Source: Gongronella butleri
Lineage: Eukaryota; Mucoromycota; Mucoromycetes; Mucorales; Cunninghamellaceae
Direction of reading: 5' to 3'
NCBI GenBank assembly: GCA_025201375.1
Contig: JAIWZP010000046.1
Coordinates: forward strand, 1-64,000
DNA length: 64,000 bases
Shown here piece after piece: positions 38,812 to 49,733 of this stretch (the first letter of the stretch is position 1; the number at the start of each line of letters is the position of its first letter). The notes under the pieces were generated by a model that had not been told where the DNA came from, made no database searches, and worked only from the letters and a program-made list of their open reading frames with translations. The position numbers and the translations under genes were made by a program.

Positions 38812-39254
38812 CAAAACGCATTTTCCGTCAAAATTGGATGATCGACCCCAGGTTTTTACGACGTTTCTGTCGATAAACAGAGCGTGTTTACAGTATTCCG
38901 TGTGTGAATGGCGTGACGATTCAGCAACCTAAATTCCACGACTTGAAAATACAGTAGTGGACTTACACCTTGGAATATCCGAGAAAAAGCGCGATTTTCC
39001 AAATCAATAGTTCAATACGGTACGTACCACCATACGCCACCTAGCTAGTGACCGCAGCTAGTAGGCTTTCTTATCGAACCTGGAATCGAGAATCGATAAG
39101 GAATCGAATCGAGATTTTCCGATTCAATTCTACAGTACTTGAGAATCGAAAGGTTCGAATCGACTCTTTTTATGAGGATTCGAATCGAATCGATAAGCGG
39201 ATTTTAAAGCGGATTTTGAAATTTTTATAGTAGGTCATTTCATTGCATCTCTTT
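38812..39254. other. Gene-free stretch with GAATCG-rich block
   Basis: Bases 39060-39210 are rich in inverted GAATCGAATCGATAAG motifs resembling the subterminal region of the neighbouring hAT element. It could be a relic of a related element, but no paired termini or target duplication were found. Confidence 0.4.
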
Positions 39255-39560
39255 CCAACATGGTGTTGAAAACCGGAGGTCCGTCGAGTCGTTGTGTACA
39301 GTTGATGAATCCAAAATGCTGTATCGAGCTATCGTCCTATCGACATTTTCACAAATTCAGAAGTGGCTCTCGCTCGAAATATTTTGTGGATCGAGATGAA
39401 ACTGGCTTACTGGCACCATTCAAAAGAGACACGCTCGGACGTCATTTTTGGAATGTTTATTTGCCCGATGCATGACCTTTTTACGCTTGTGAAAGCCGTT
39501 CAAACATGCCTAGCTAGGATTCTCTGTTCATACCCGTTGCTCCCAAAAGTGATCCAATAA
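39255..39560. repeat. Dispersed degenerate repeat, copy D
   Basis: Bases 39417-39515 match 1-95 and 39262-39315 match 21287-21350, same orientation. Part of the same old family as copies A, B, C and E. Confidence 0.65.
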
Positions 39561-39923
39561 GTTTTGAAATTTTAACTTTAATCTGTCAGAACTCATGCAA
39601 TACACTGTCTAGAGACTTGAAAATTGGTTCATTAGAAAGACCTGTGTCTTTTGTACTGTAGGAAAAAAATGGGATGGATTGAAGAGGTATTGAATGCACA
39701 ATGATAAATTGAAAAAAAGAAGTGCATTGGATCACTTTTGGGAGGCAATGTCACTTGGGAAAAGTCTGAAACAAAGCCACTCAGATTGCTCAAACCTTTT
39801 CTGGTACCTTTTTTTCTGCCATACTTCACTCCCATTTTTTGTTTTCCGCGTAAGTTGAGAAAGCAGCAACAAGAATGAACACGAGCGATGCATGTTGCTA
39901 CAGTAATTGTTCAAAGTAGTTAA
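39561..39923. other. Gene-free stretch left of the Tc1 fragment
   Basis: AT-rich sequence; nothing supported. The left terminal repeat of the Tc1-like element might lie here but was not recognised. Confidence 0.4.
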
Positions 39924-40384
39924 ATGAAGCCTCTCCCCAAAGATCTCGAGCAGAGAGTGCTCAAACACCTTAACGACGGCTTGTCTATTCGCCAAGTTAT
40001 GGTCAAGACTGGCGCCAGCTTTGGTGCAGTTCAAAGGCTTCGCGTTGACAAGTCATTGTCTCGTAATGTTGCAGTTAATGGACGCAAAAAAAAAAAGCTA
40101 AACGATCGGCTCAAGCAGTACTGTGTTCGCTACATCACGAAGTTTGGTTTGGAAAATGCTGTTCAAGTGCAGCAGGCTTTGAAAAATGACTATGAAATAT
40201 TTGTTAGTGCTACGACAGTCCGCAGGGCTCTGGAGGAAGCTGGTCTCAAGGCAATTGTCAAACCGAAAACACCAATGATCAGCGAAAAGAACAGGTTGGC
40301 GCGTTTAAAATGGGCAAAAGCGCATATGCATTGGACGTACGACGACTGGAAACGCGTCATTTGGTCAGACGAAGTGAACCGTAT
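39924..40384 (+). pseudogene. 5' part of a Tc1/mariner transposase
   Basis: The frame opens with helix-turn-helix sequence (LEQRVLKHLNDGLSIRQVMV) followed by a second DNA-binding segment and the start of the DDE domain, KRVIWSDEV, where the WSDE motif holds the first catalytic Asp. The family would continue for about 170 more residues to the second Asp and third acidic residue, but coding similarity ends at the inverted repeat at 40385. The remainder is not found to the right, so the gene is truncated and inactive. Confidence 0.8.
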
Positions 40385-40934
40385 GTTGAATTTTCCGGGA
40401 TCAAATACTTGGCTGGTAAAGACGTTTTAATCTCTCGCTAGACGCCCAGGAAGTGCACTTATTAGAGGCTACAACGCGATGCCCCTGGATGTAAAATTTG
40501 ATTTGGAATCGAATGGTGTTACTTTCGATCCATGCTCTCTTAGTAAAAACGTGAAAAAATCGCACATTTACCGCCAAAAATCAAAATCGGCCAAAATGTC
40601 GTAAATTGCGATTATCTCGAAATTTTACTAAGCCAACGGACACCGTGTGAGAACTTTATTCGATTCTAAATTAAATTTTACATCGAACTCGTGTGAGAAA
40701 ATGGCGATTTAATCAGGTTTTGAGGTACCGTACTTCCATTAGAGCAAACCGCAGCATTTGAGCCAAATCTCTAAGTACTCAAAACCCAGCAAATGGACAT
40801 GTAATTTAAACACCGCCATGAGTTTCTACGCCCTTGAAAACATATACTGTAAAACGTCATTTGCAGCTTCATCGTGATTGGCCAAAACTTGGGTGTAGCT
40901 GGGGTCGGGGGTATTTGATCCCGGAAAATTCAAC
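40385..40934. repeat. 550-bp inverted-repeat unit breaking the Tc1 frame
   Basis: A perfect 24-bp inverted repeat, GTTGAATTTTCCGGGATC plus ATAC-ending continuation, lies at 40385-40408 and 40911-40934. GTA occurs near both outer edges (40381-40383, 40935-40937), a possible 3-bp duplication with one base of slack. A shorter MITE (40498-40685) is nested inside. It may be a MITE inserted in the Tc1 gene or a fold-back of Tc1 fragments, since both flanks read like VIW before the repeat. Confidence 0.6.
40498..40685. mobile_element. MITE-like element, copy 2 (nested)
   Basis: Terminal inverted repeats GATGTAAAATTTGATTTGGA (left) and GATGTAAAATTTAATTTAGA (read from the right end) match the element at 19437-19718. 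The internal CGGTGTCCGTT block next to one end is also shared. This copy is about 188 bp, shorter by an internal deletion. Confidence 0.7.
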
Positions 40935-41495
40935 GTACGCCAGATTACCTTGACCAGCGCATGTAAGGTGGGTGTCTTCCTTTTTAATGAATAAAAATGT
41001 TCCTCATTGATTCCCATGATCGGACCCTTTGCACAGCCCGAGACTCCGGTCAGATCGCCACACAGCTGAATGTCTGACCCTGAATCATCCATTCCCCTCT
41101 ATTTAAGCTCGCCTTACCTTAATTATTAGTCTCTCTTTCTCTTCCCTCTCATCTTTCTTCTCCCCATTAAAGCCGTACTTTTAGTCCCGTCTTTTCTGTC
41201 TTGTTCACTAGATTCACATAACATAGCCAGGGGCGAGTGGCTGCTGCTGCGGGTTGCTGCTCCATCTTGTCAAAGAGATAAAAAAAAGTAAAAACAAGCG
41301 AAAGAAAGGCAAGTCTGTTATCCAAAATAGGCATTACTAGCTAGTTACTTTATTTAGAATTTTCAAAAACGTTGCACGAAAAAAATTCCCATACTGTATA
41401 CTGTAAGACGATTTTTAAAGTCAGAGAGATGGGTCCTAGCGACTGCTGGCCGACCAAAAAAAATTACTTTATACGAGCGTAACAAACGAAAAAGG
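40935..41495. other. Gene-free stretch
   Basis: Contains a pyrimidine-rich TATTTAAG-bearing segment (about 41100-41220) that looks promoter- or LTR-like but has no paired copy or target duplication. No gene is supported. Confidence 0.35.
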
Positions 41496-41850
41496 CGATT
41501 CTCAAAAATGGGGGGGACGTCAACCTTGAGAGCATCCATTTTGTCTGCCAACAGCAAATTGTCGGGGTTACCTGTTTGGGGTACATTGATCACGCTGAGT
41601 TCGAAATTTCCCAAATTTGGCATTTTCTGAGATTGAAATGTGTGACTTCTGAGCGACCCCTGATTTTTTAAAAAGTGGTCGTAGCGCTTTGGGGTTTTAA
41701 GCTTTTTTGTTGCAAATTGTGCGTTGAATTCGATGCGGATATTTTTGAGCGAGGTCGACCAAGTAGATATCAAGATAAATGCAAAATACGGCAAATTTAG
41801 TGTTTTTGGAATTTCTGGCTCAAAATAATTGAGCGGTCCCATCTAAAAAA
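41496..41850. repeat. Dispersed degenerate repeat, copy E
   Basis: Bases 41530-41760 match 620-850 closely (for example shared GAGTTCGAAATTTCCCAAAT and TTTAAGCTTTTTTGTTGCAA), continuing weakly into the block shared with 19150. Confidence 0.75.
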
Positions 41851-42211
41851 AAGATACAGTAAACGGGTGCTTATCGCTCGTCGACGGCGCATTGTAAAAA
41901 TTTTTGCAGTGACGTGTACTTACTCTACAATAGCTACAGTAATTCCAATTTTATATGCCTCGAATTTCCGACGCACGCTCATGAGATGCATCAAGTTTAT
42001 TGCGTAGAAAATGAAAATTTTATAACATTTTAGATTTGTACAGCAGCTGGTGGTTGTTGAACGCTGCTGTTGCGTGATATCAGTATTGCTGGTATCGATG
42101 GAAATCCATCGCTATACTGTGTATTTTTCTTTTGGCTTTCCAATGCCTGCAAAAAAAAGGCACGTAAGCCTTTGGAGATTGATTACGTAGCGTGTCGTCA
42201 CTTGCCTGGCA

Positions 42212-42571
42212 TTAATATTCGTTGCAAATTGAGCACATCTTGTGGTATTTCTTCGTTGCGTCACGATAGAATTCCGCAGGGGACTTGACACTGAAGCATT
42301 GCATGCAGGTGATCTTGGTGTTTTGAAATCGATCTTGAACCGCGGCTGGACCATAAACAAGCCCTTGGTTGAGCATGTCAATCATCTTTAGAACCTGTGT
42401 GAGTGGCAAGCATTCATTTATTTGTAGCGATTTCAATAGTATACCTCTTCTGTGGATTGCTCATTGCGGTGGACTTCTCATTGTAAATCTAAAAGGAAGC
42501 AAAAATAAGGAAGACGAAGCATGATCGTGCTTCATAGAGCGTACCTTTTGTTTTTTTTGGATGCAATCTTT
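42212..42571 (-). pseudogene. 3' part of an interrupted zinc-motif gene
   Basis: Minus-strand exons here include GFERPPKIASKKNKR joined to the 226-bp repeat, a short exon IYNEKSTAMSNPQK, and a last exon (about 42400-42212) with paired cysteines CMQCFSVKSPAEFYRD then MCSICNEY and a stop. The CxxC-x(n)-CxxC pattern suggests a zinc ribbon. The 5' part of the same gene lies at 46353-47190, with the two-gene element between them. Function unknown; the pattern resembles uncharacterised Cys-rich proteins. Confidence 0.5.
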
Positions 42572-42797
42572 GGAGGTCGTTCAAATCCATCAATACATGT
42601 TATATTTATCTGTAAATGTCCTAGATAATAGGCTGTATCTATCCTGTCAAAAAGCAGGGAACAAGGGTGTCCCCTACATTTAGGCGGATTGGTGCGCTTC
42701 ACCCCACCCCGCGGGATGCGATGTCCAGCAAAAATCAACCGGTCATCAGTTGTTCAATTGACCAAAAACTGAACATGTGGTTATGACCCACCTCCTT
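42572..42797. repeat. 226-bp direct repeat, left copy
   Basis: Base-for-base identical to 46127-46352 over the full 226 bp. Open reading continues out of the repeat on the left (minus strand, ...GFERPPKIASKKNKR) into the flanking gene, indicating that the repeat is derived from that gene and not from the element. Confidence 0.95.
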
Positions 42798-42844
42798 CCC
42801 ACCACCTTTTAAAAGAGCATTGTGAAGTAGAGTAGTGTTTCATA

Positions 42845-44508
42845 TTATTGATAAGTGACATGTACGTGTCTTTTTGAGACAGATGTGACAGTGATATTGA
42901 ACACTACGTTGTCTTGGAGTTTTTGCTCGACAATATCCTGCAATGTGCCGCCGCATCGCACTTTCGTCAGCCCATCGTCAAAGACCAAATGGAGACATGT
43001 CTTGCCTCTGAAAGGTGCATATCCATATTTAATGACGCTATACGTCATTCCTTCCTGTAGGCACGCAACATCAGATCTGTATGTCGACGACTGGGGACTG
43101 CTGATTACCTCCAGCGCAGGTGCGAGCGCATGTTGGAGCGATGTCATAGTGAATGCGTCGTCATTGTCCACGCGCACCAAGCGAGCAATACACTTGCTTG
43201 CGGTCTGATCCAAGCGGTTGTCAGGCCATTCAATACAGACGTTGTTGTACGTATCTAGACCAACATCAGCAAACCTATTCGCACCTGCTGAAAGATAAGA
43301 GCGAGAGGGGAACAGCGAGTTGGATTTGCCTGGCACAAGTGTCATTTCGGTACAGCCAGCAGCTCTGACGTATCTCTCATGCTTGATGGTCTCATAAGAA
43401 GTCGAGTTGCTCCCGATCTGCTTGATGTAGAAGCAATGGATTGTTCTATCGTTGAAGCTGAAGTTGGCGAGATGGCATTTGAGGTGATCGGCTTTGATCT
43501 CCTTGCAAATGCCTTGCTTACGCTTGGTGAGGGAGTTCCACCAATGGCAGTATGCAAATGTACTGGTCTCTTCAATGTACACTGCAGTAACCTGCATCAG
43601 CTTGTCAACGATCATATGCCATTGCTCGCGTAAAGGCACCTTGAATGTAGGGCAGCGAGCCATCTTGTTCAGCGTGTCATCCATTGCACGCTCATACGAG
43701 GTAGGATGGAAGAGTGTGCTCCCGTAAATGGACAGCTCAATGCGAGTGTATCCAGTTTCCAGGAAGCGTCGCAACTTATCCATATATGAAGCGTCATGAT
43801 CTGCAACAAGATGGCTAAGACGTGATCCAAGTGTCTGGAGCAATTCTGAGCTTTCCAAGGCCTGGATGAACTTATTGTAGATCTTGGTACGTGTATTGGC
43901 ATTGTTCAGAAGCGATGATTTTCCGAGGAACGAGATGCAATTGTCACCGACGGATAGACGATCATTCACAATATCAGATTTGGTGGCAAGGTTGTGACTC
44001 AGGACATACTTCTCGATGATACTGCGAGTCGAAATATATCCACAATCAACTGTCACATCAATGCTGCGAAGGATAATGGATTCATTGCGTAGTAATCGAA
44101 GTGCTTGTCTCAAAGCAATGAAAAGGTTAGAAAAGCCAATGTTATGGAACCTGACATTGACTCCAATATATCCAATAACGCTGTACTCTTGCTGCATTTC
44201 CACTTTTTCTGATGCTTCGTCAAAGCTTGCCCACACACCCTTTCTGGCAACTTTCAGCTGGAACTAAACTTTTCAAAATAAAGGCACAATTTATGGCTTA
44301 TGATGCCAAGATAATATTTAACCATATTCTTGTCAGTTTGCATGTCATAAGCGCACCAAAAAAGCAAGATGCTATCGACAAAGATGTCCGTTAAGTCTGT
44401 CCAGCCATAATTTTGATCATAGTTTTGGGCATAGTTTATCCCATATACATCGTTGAGATATTGGGGATGTTCATTAAAGAAAGTGTTGACGAGCTTTTGA
44501 TCGGACAT
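42845..44508 (-). CDS. Element protein of unknown function with rolling-circle Rep-like motifs
   Basis: Two exons (44508-44323, 44263-42845) separated by a 59-nt GT-AG intron join in phase to give 534 aa, starting MSDQKLVNTFFNEHPQYLND. The region upstream of the second exon has a stop in frame, so the intron is needed. Around residues 120-250 there are three spaced segments, LRSIDVTVDCGY, TRTKIYNKFIQALES and GYTRIELSIYG, whose pattern (D-x-x-D, R-x-Y-x-K, R-x-E) recalls plasmid and phage rolling-circle initiators. That relation is an inference; no clear HUH motif was found. The C-terminal half is beta-rich and unassigned. It is followed at 44578 by the transposase cassette in the same orientation. 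Confidence 0.7.
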
Positions 44509-44531
44509 AATGGGCGGCCTTCACCTTGAGT

Positions 44532-44578
44532 TTATTTTACAATAAATACCTCTTCACATGTTTTAAGTCACGTGACCT
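44532..44578 (-). promoter_or_regulatory. Shared upstream block, gene 1 of the element
   Basis: Reading the minus strand: GGTCACGTGACTTAAAACAT then GTGAAGAGGTATTTATTGTA AAATAA, ending 24 bp before the ATG at 44508. The same arrangement precedes the transposase gene at 46048-46101. The GGTATTTA/GGTATATA part could serve as a TATA element, and CACGTGAC as a bHLH-type site. Confidence 0.6.
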
Positions 44579-44593
44579 TGATTTTAAAAGGGC

Positions 44594-46012
44594 TTACTGG
44601 AGAGACTGCATATACTCTTCAACCAAGTCATTGCCATCAAACATGTCCTGGGTGATCCACCTGTTGTAGCGGTTGTCGTATCCTATCCATTTCACCTTGT
44701 ACTCCGTGCCATTGAGGGTGTCCCGGTGGTCAATGATACGCTCCACGTCATAGCTAACAGGCTCATCATCCTGCATGTGATCCATATCGGTACTGGTGCT
44801 GGCAGATGCTTCCTGAGCATGAATATCTTCAAGTGACAAGCTAAGCAGCTCCCGTTGGAGCACCTCCATGCTCTGCTTATGGCCACGGCGATCGGCAATG
44901 CTCAGCGTATCAGCGACATCATACACTGAGCTTGTAGATGGGCTCCCAGTGTAGTAATCAAAGCCAGTTTGCATCCAGTAGGTGTGATATACTGAATGTT
45001 CAAGGTTGCCTAGAGCAACAAACTTCTTCATGTTGCTCAAAACGCAAGCCAGTTTTAGCTGGACAGTAAACACAGCATCGTCGGATACACGGATCACAGA
45101 CGTGCCGTTGAACCGATGAAACAGATGACCAAGCTCTCCAAAGCGCGATTCAATGGAAGATCTAAAGCCACCAAGCAGCTGGTTGTATAGGATCTCATTG
45201 CTGTCTAGATCAACACCCATAGATTTTCGTACAGGAGTGACAAAATTTTCTCTTGCAAGGTGAGGATTGGCTTGGATGATACGATCAATAAACAGGTTGT
45301 ATCCTCCATCCATAGCAACAACGTCAAAGCGGCTTACCTTGTCAACTAGATCCATAGATGCCAACATTGAACCATCATTATTTGTAGAGCAAGGAGCAGC
45401 CTTTGACACAAACAAGATCATGCCGTTGATATCCATTGCAACTTGAGTGCGAAAGCCAGACTTCTTCAGCTTATATGAATAGTATGCTGATGGGTTTGTG
45501 GCATTCATGTATGTTGCTCGCGAGTCGTGACCATCAATCATCAGTGTGACATGCTTGAATTCATCCGGATTCAATATCTTAGCACGCATTACACGAAGCT
45601 TGACGTTGGAGAACATCGTTGCAAGACATGTATCCAGTATATTATCTAACCATTCCAATTGCTTAACATAAAATGAACGATAAATATCATGGAAGCTGGT
45701 TTTTGGAATATATTGCCCCATCTGAATCGTGGATACCCCCGTTAACAGATGGTATAAAATCAACAAGCCCTTTTCAACGCCACGATATGGACCTGGATGG
45801 TCCTTACTGCTAAACATTATAGACAGAAAAAAGTATACAGGTATATATCCTAAACGCTCAAGCACGTAGTTTTTGATCATCTCTATGCCAACAATATCTT
45901 TCACTTCTGATCTATGATGTTTCTCTCTTTTGACAATTGGCCAATCGGCACGCAGAAATGTCCAGTAGGTGCTAATGAGGTACTGAAACAGCTGCACTAG
46001 ATCACTATTCAT
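44594..46012 (-). CDS. DDE_Tnp_4-like transposase with C-terminal chromodomain
   Basis: A single exon of 472 aa from the ATG at 46012 (MNSDLVQLFQYL); a longer frame to 46123 would consume the upstream block. A helical N-terminal half leads to a DDE nuclease: VTLMIDGHDSRA with the first Asp, then YYSYKLKKSGFRTQVAMDIN, the second Asp in DVVAMDGGYN, and Glu in SSIESRFGELGHLFHRF. This order matches the Harbinger/IS5-like DDE_Tnp_4 group. The last ~60 residues form a chromodomain: YDVERIIDHRDT, EYKVKWIGYDNRYNRWIT, where aromatic positions suit methyl-lysine reading. A chromodomain could steer insertion to heterochromatin, as in chromoviral integrases. All catalytic residues look intact. Confidence 0.85.
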   Translation of the reverse strand: MNSDLVQLFQYLISTYWTFLRADWPIVKREKHHRSEVKDIVGIEMIKNYVLERLGYIPVYFFLSIMFSSKDHPGPYRGVEKGLLILYHLLTGVSTIQMGQYIPKTSFHDIYRSFYVKQLEWLDNILDTCLATMFSNVKLRVMRAKILNPDEFKHVTLMIDGHDSRATYMNATNPSAYYSYKLKKSGFRTQVAMDINGMILFVSKAAPCSTNNDGSMLASMDLVDKVSRFDVVAMDGGYNLFIDRIIQANPHLARENFVTPVRKSMGVDLDSNEILYNQLLGGFRSSIESRFGELGHLFHRFNGTSVIRVSDDAVFTVQLKLACVLSNMKKFVALGNLEHSVYHTYWMQTGFDYYTGSPSTSSVYDVADTLSIADRRGHKQSMEVLQRELLSLSLEDIHAQEASASTSTDMDHMQDDEPVSYDVERIIDHRDTLNGTEYKVKWIGYDNRYNRWITQDMFDGNDLVEEYMQSLQ

Positions 46013-46047
46013 CTCGACAATATCAATAATATCACTAATCACAATCG

Positions 46048-46101
46048 TTATTTTACAATACTGTATATACCTATTCACATAAAATAGGTCATGTGATTTG
46101 T
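46048..46101 (-). promoter_or_regulatory. Shared upstream block, transposase gene of the element
   Basis: Minus strand: ATCACATGACCTATTTTATG then TGAATAGGTATATACAGTAT TGTAAAATAA. It aligns with the block before gene 1 (44532-44578): CACRTGAC, ATGTGAANAGGTAT, TTGTAAAATAA. GGTATATA is a plausible TATA box. Confidence 0.6.
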
Positions 46102-46126
46102 ACCCTCCTGTGTCCTGGATCATCTA

Positions 46127-46352
46127 GGAGGTCGTTCAAATCCATCAATACATGTTATATTTATCTGTAAATGTCCTAGATAATAGGCTGTATCTATCCT
46201 GTCAAAAAGCAGGGAACAAGGGTGTCCCCTACATTTAGGCGGATTGGTGCGCTTCACCCCACCCCGCGGGATGCGATGTCCAGCAAAAATCAACCGGTCA
46301 TCAGTTGTTCAATTGACCAAAAACTGAACATGTGGTTATGACCCACCTCCTT
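46127..46352. repeat. 226-bp direct repeat, right copy
   Basis: Identical to 42572-42797. On its right edge the minus-strand reading frame of the interrupted gene (IISLAAKE) runs into the repeat, so this copy too joins flanking coding sequence. Confidence 0.95.
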
Positions 46353-47190
46353 TGCAGCAAGGCTGATAATACAGTAGCCAAGCCCATCATCAGTGGCGTC
46401 CACAAAGTAAAGACCAGCAAGTTGGGTGTTGTCACAATCTGAACACAAAATCCTCATGGCCTCAAGCCTGGCCACCTCCCACTTGTTCTTTGTCTTGACG
46501 GCTTTGTTCAATCCCTCGACAATCTAATAAAAAAAAAAAGAGGTAAGCAATGGCACGCTCGTGGATGAACAAAATATCCGCCTTGAGCGCCTCAAGTCGC
46601 TTTCTTTGCTTAATAATCTAAAGCGAATTCAAATATCAGTTTTTACTCTTGACTCCATCTACGCACCGCCTCTTTTACCTTGGCACGCGCTGCATATTGC
46701 TTGTTGCGGTGTTTGTAGTTTTTGAAATATATTTTGCAGCGCTAGAAATTTCAAAAAAAAAAAAGTGAACACACAATAGAATAATGTAAAAATACACTTA
46801 CTTGTTGATTAACGATACGGCAGGGCAAGCAGCTCCTCACAAATTTGTCCTTTTTCTCGTCATAAAAGTCCATCATGGGCTTACGATGGCCGTATCTGCT
46901 TCCGCTACAATAGGGCTGATCAAGCATGAGCTTTTCGACGAGTGCATGGTTCCCATCACGTCGCGCGTCATTTATTTGGCTGATGATCTGCAAAAAAAAA
47001 ATCACTTTTAAAAAAGAATTGACGCGCTATTTTCGCCTTACCTTGAACGTGAATACACTGCGCCTCTATGACACAAGTGACTCAATTGAGTTCATGCTGA
47101 AGAAAATTATTCTTGAGTGCTGTTGTTTTTCCTACCGCGTAAGACTCGTCCTGCACCATGACTTAGGATTGAATGGAATCAGAAAGAAAA
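46353..47190 (-). pseudogene. 5' part of an interrupted zinc-motif gene
   Basis: Minus-strand exons separated by short introns: IISQINDARRDGNHALVEKL with ...CSGSRYGHRKPMMDFYDEKK and VRSCLPCRIVNQQ (46800-46990), RCKIYFKNYKHRNKQYAARA (about 46680-46740), a short exon near 46570-46620, and EAMRILCSDCDNTQLAGLYF..IISLAAKE (46353-46525). Repeated CxxC pairs and basic residues suggest nucleic-acid binding. The first exon and start are uncertain: the frame entering 46990 meets a stop upstream at about 47065. The 3' exons are across the element at 42212-42571. Confidence 0.5.
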
Positions 47191-47510
47191 AATGAAAAAA
47201 AGAATGAAAACAGCCCTCTTTATGCTCAAGGTTCGCACAGATGAGTGGCGATCTTCCATTTTCATTCTGCAAATGACGCCGCCCAAAAAAGGCAACGACT
47301 TGCACTCTGTTGTGCTTCTCAATAATTTCATTGTTCTTTTTACAAGAACTTGCAAGCTTCTCTTTTTTTTTTTGGATCATTTTCATTCCATTCGCACGTC
47401 ACCCTCCACTGCGGTCCATGAAAAGCACACAAAAATCAAAAAGGTACGAAAGAACATGATACATCAACACTGAGTTTTTTTTTTATTCCAACAAATCTGC
47501 AAAGGGCAAT
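47191..47510. other. Intergenic region downstream of enolase
   Basis: AT-rich sequence with short A/T runs; nothing beyond the probable enolase 3' end is supported. Confidence 0.5.

Positions 47511-49733
<2,223 letters not shown>

Larger units (their letters stand above)
42798..46126. mobile_element. Two-gene DNA element with chromodomain transposase
   Basis: The 3,329 bp between identical 226-bp repeats encode two minus-strand genes (534 aa with Rep-like motifs; DDE transposase plus chromodomain). Each has the same kind of upstream block. No clear terminal inverted repeats were found at the inner edges of the 226-bp repeats. The identical flanks imply a recent event. Its class is not one I can name. 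Confidence 0.7.

Noticed and set aside
40998..41223. Possible solo LTR (TGTT...AACA, TATTTAAG box, ATTAAA)
   Set aside because: No direct target duplication flanks it and no second copy was seen in the window.
44564..46101. TCACGTGACC / TCACATGACC as terminal inverted repeats of the transposase gene
   Set aside because: The sequence is near-palindromic, and the surrounding match is in direct orientation as a shared upstream block, which explains the similarity better.
46013..46123. Longer N terminus for the chromodomain transposase
   Set aside because: The extra 37 residues are encoded by the block shared with the upstream region of the other element gene, so the ATG at 46012 is preferred.
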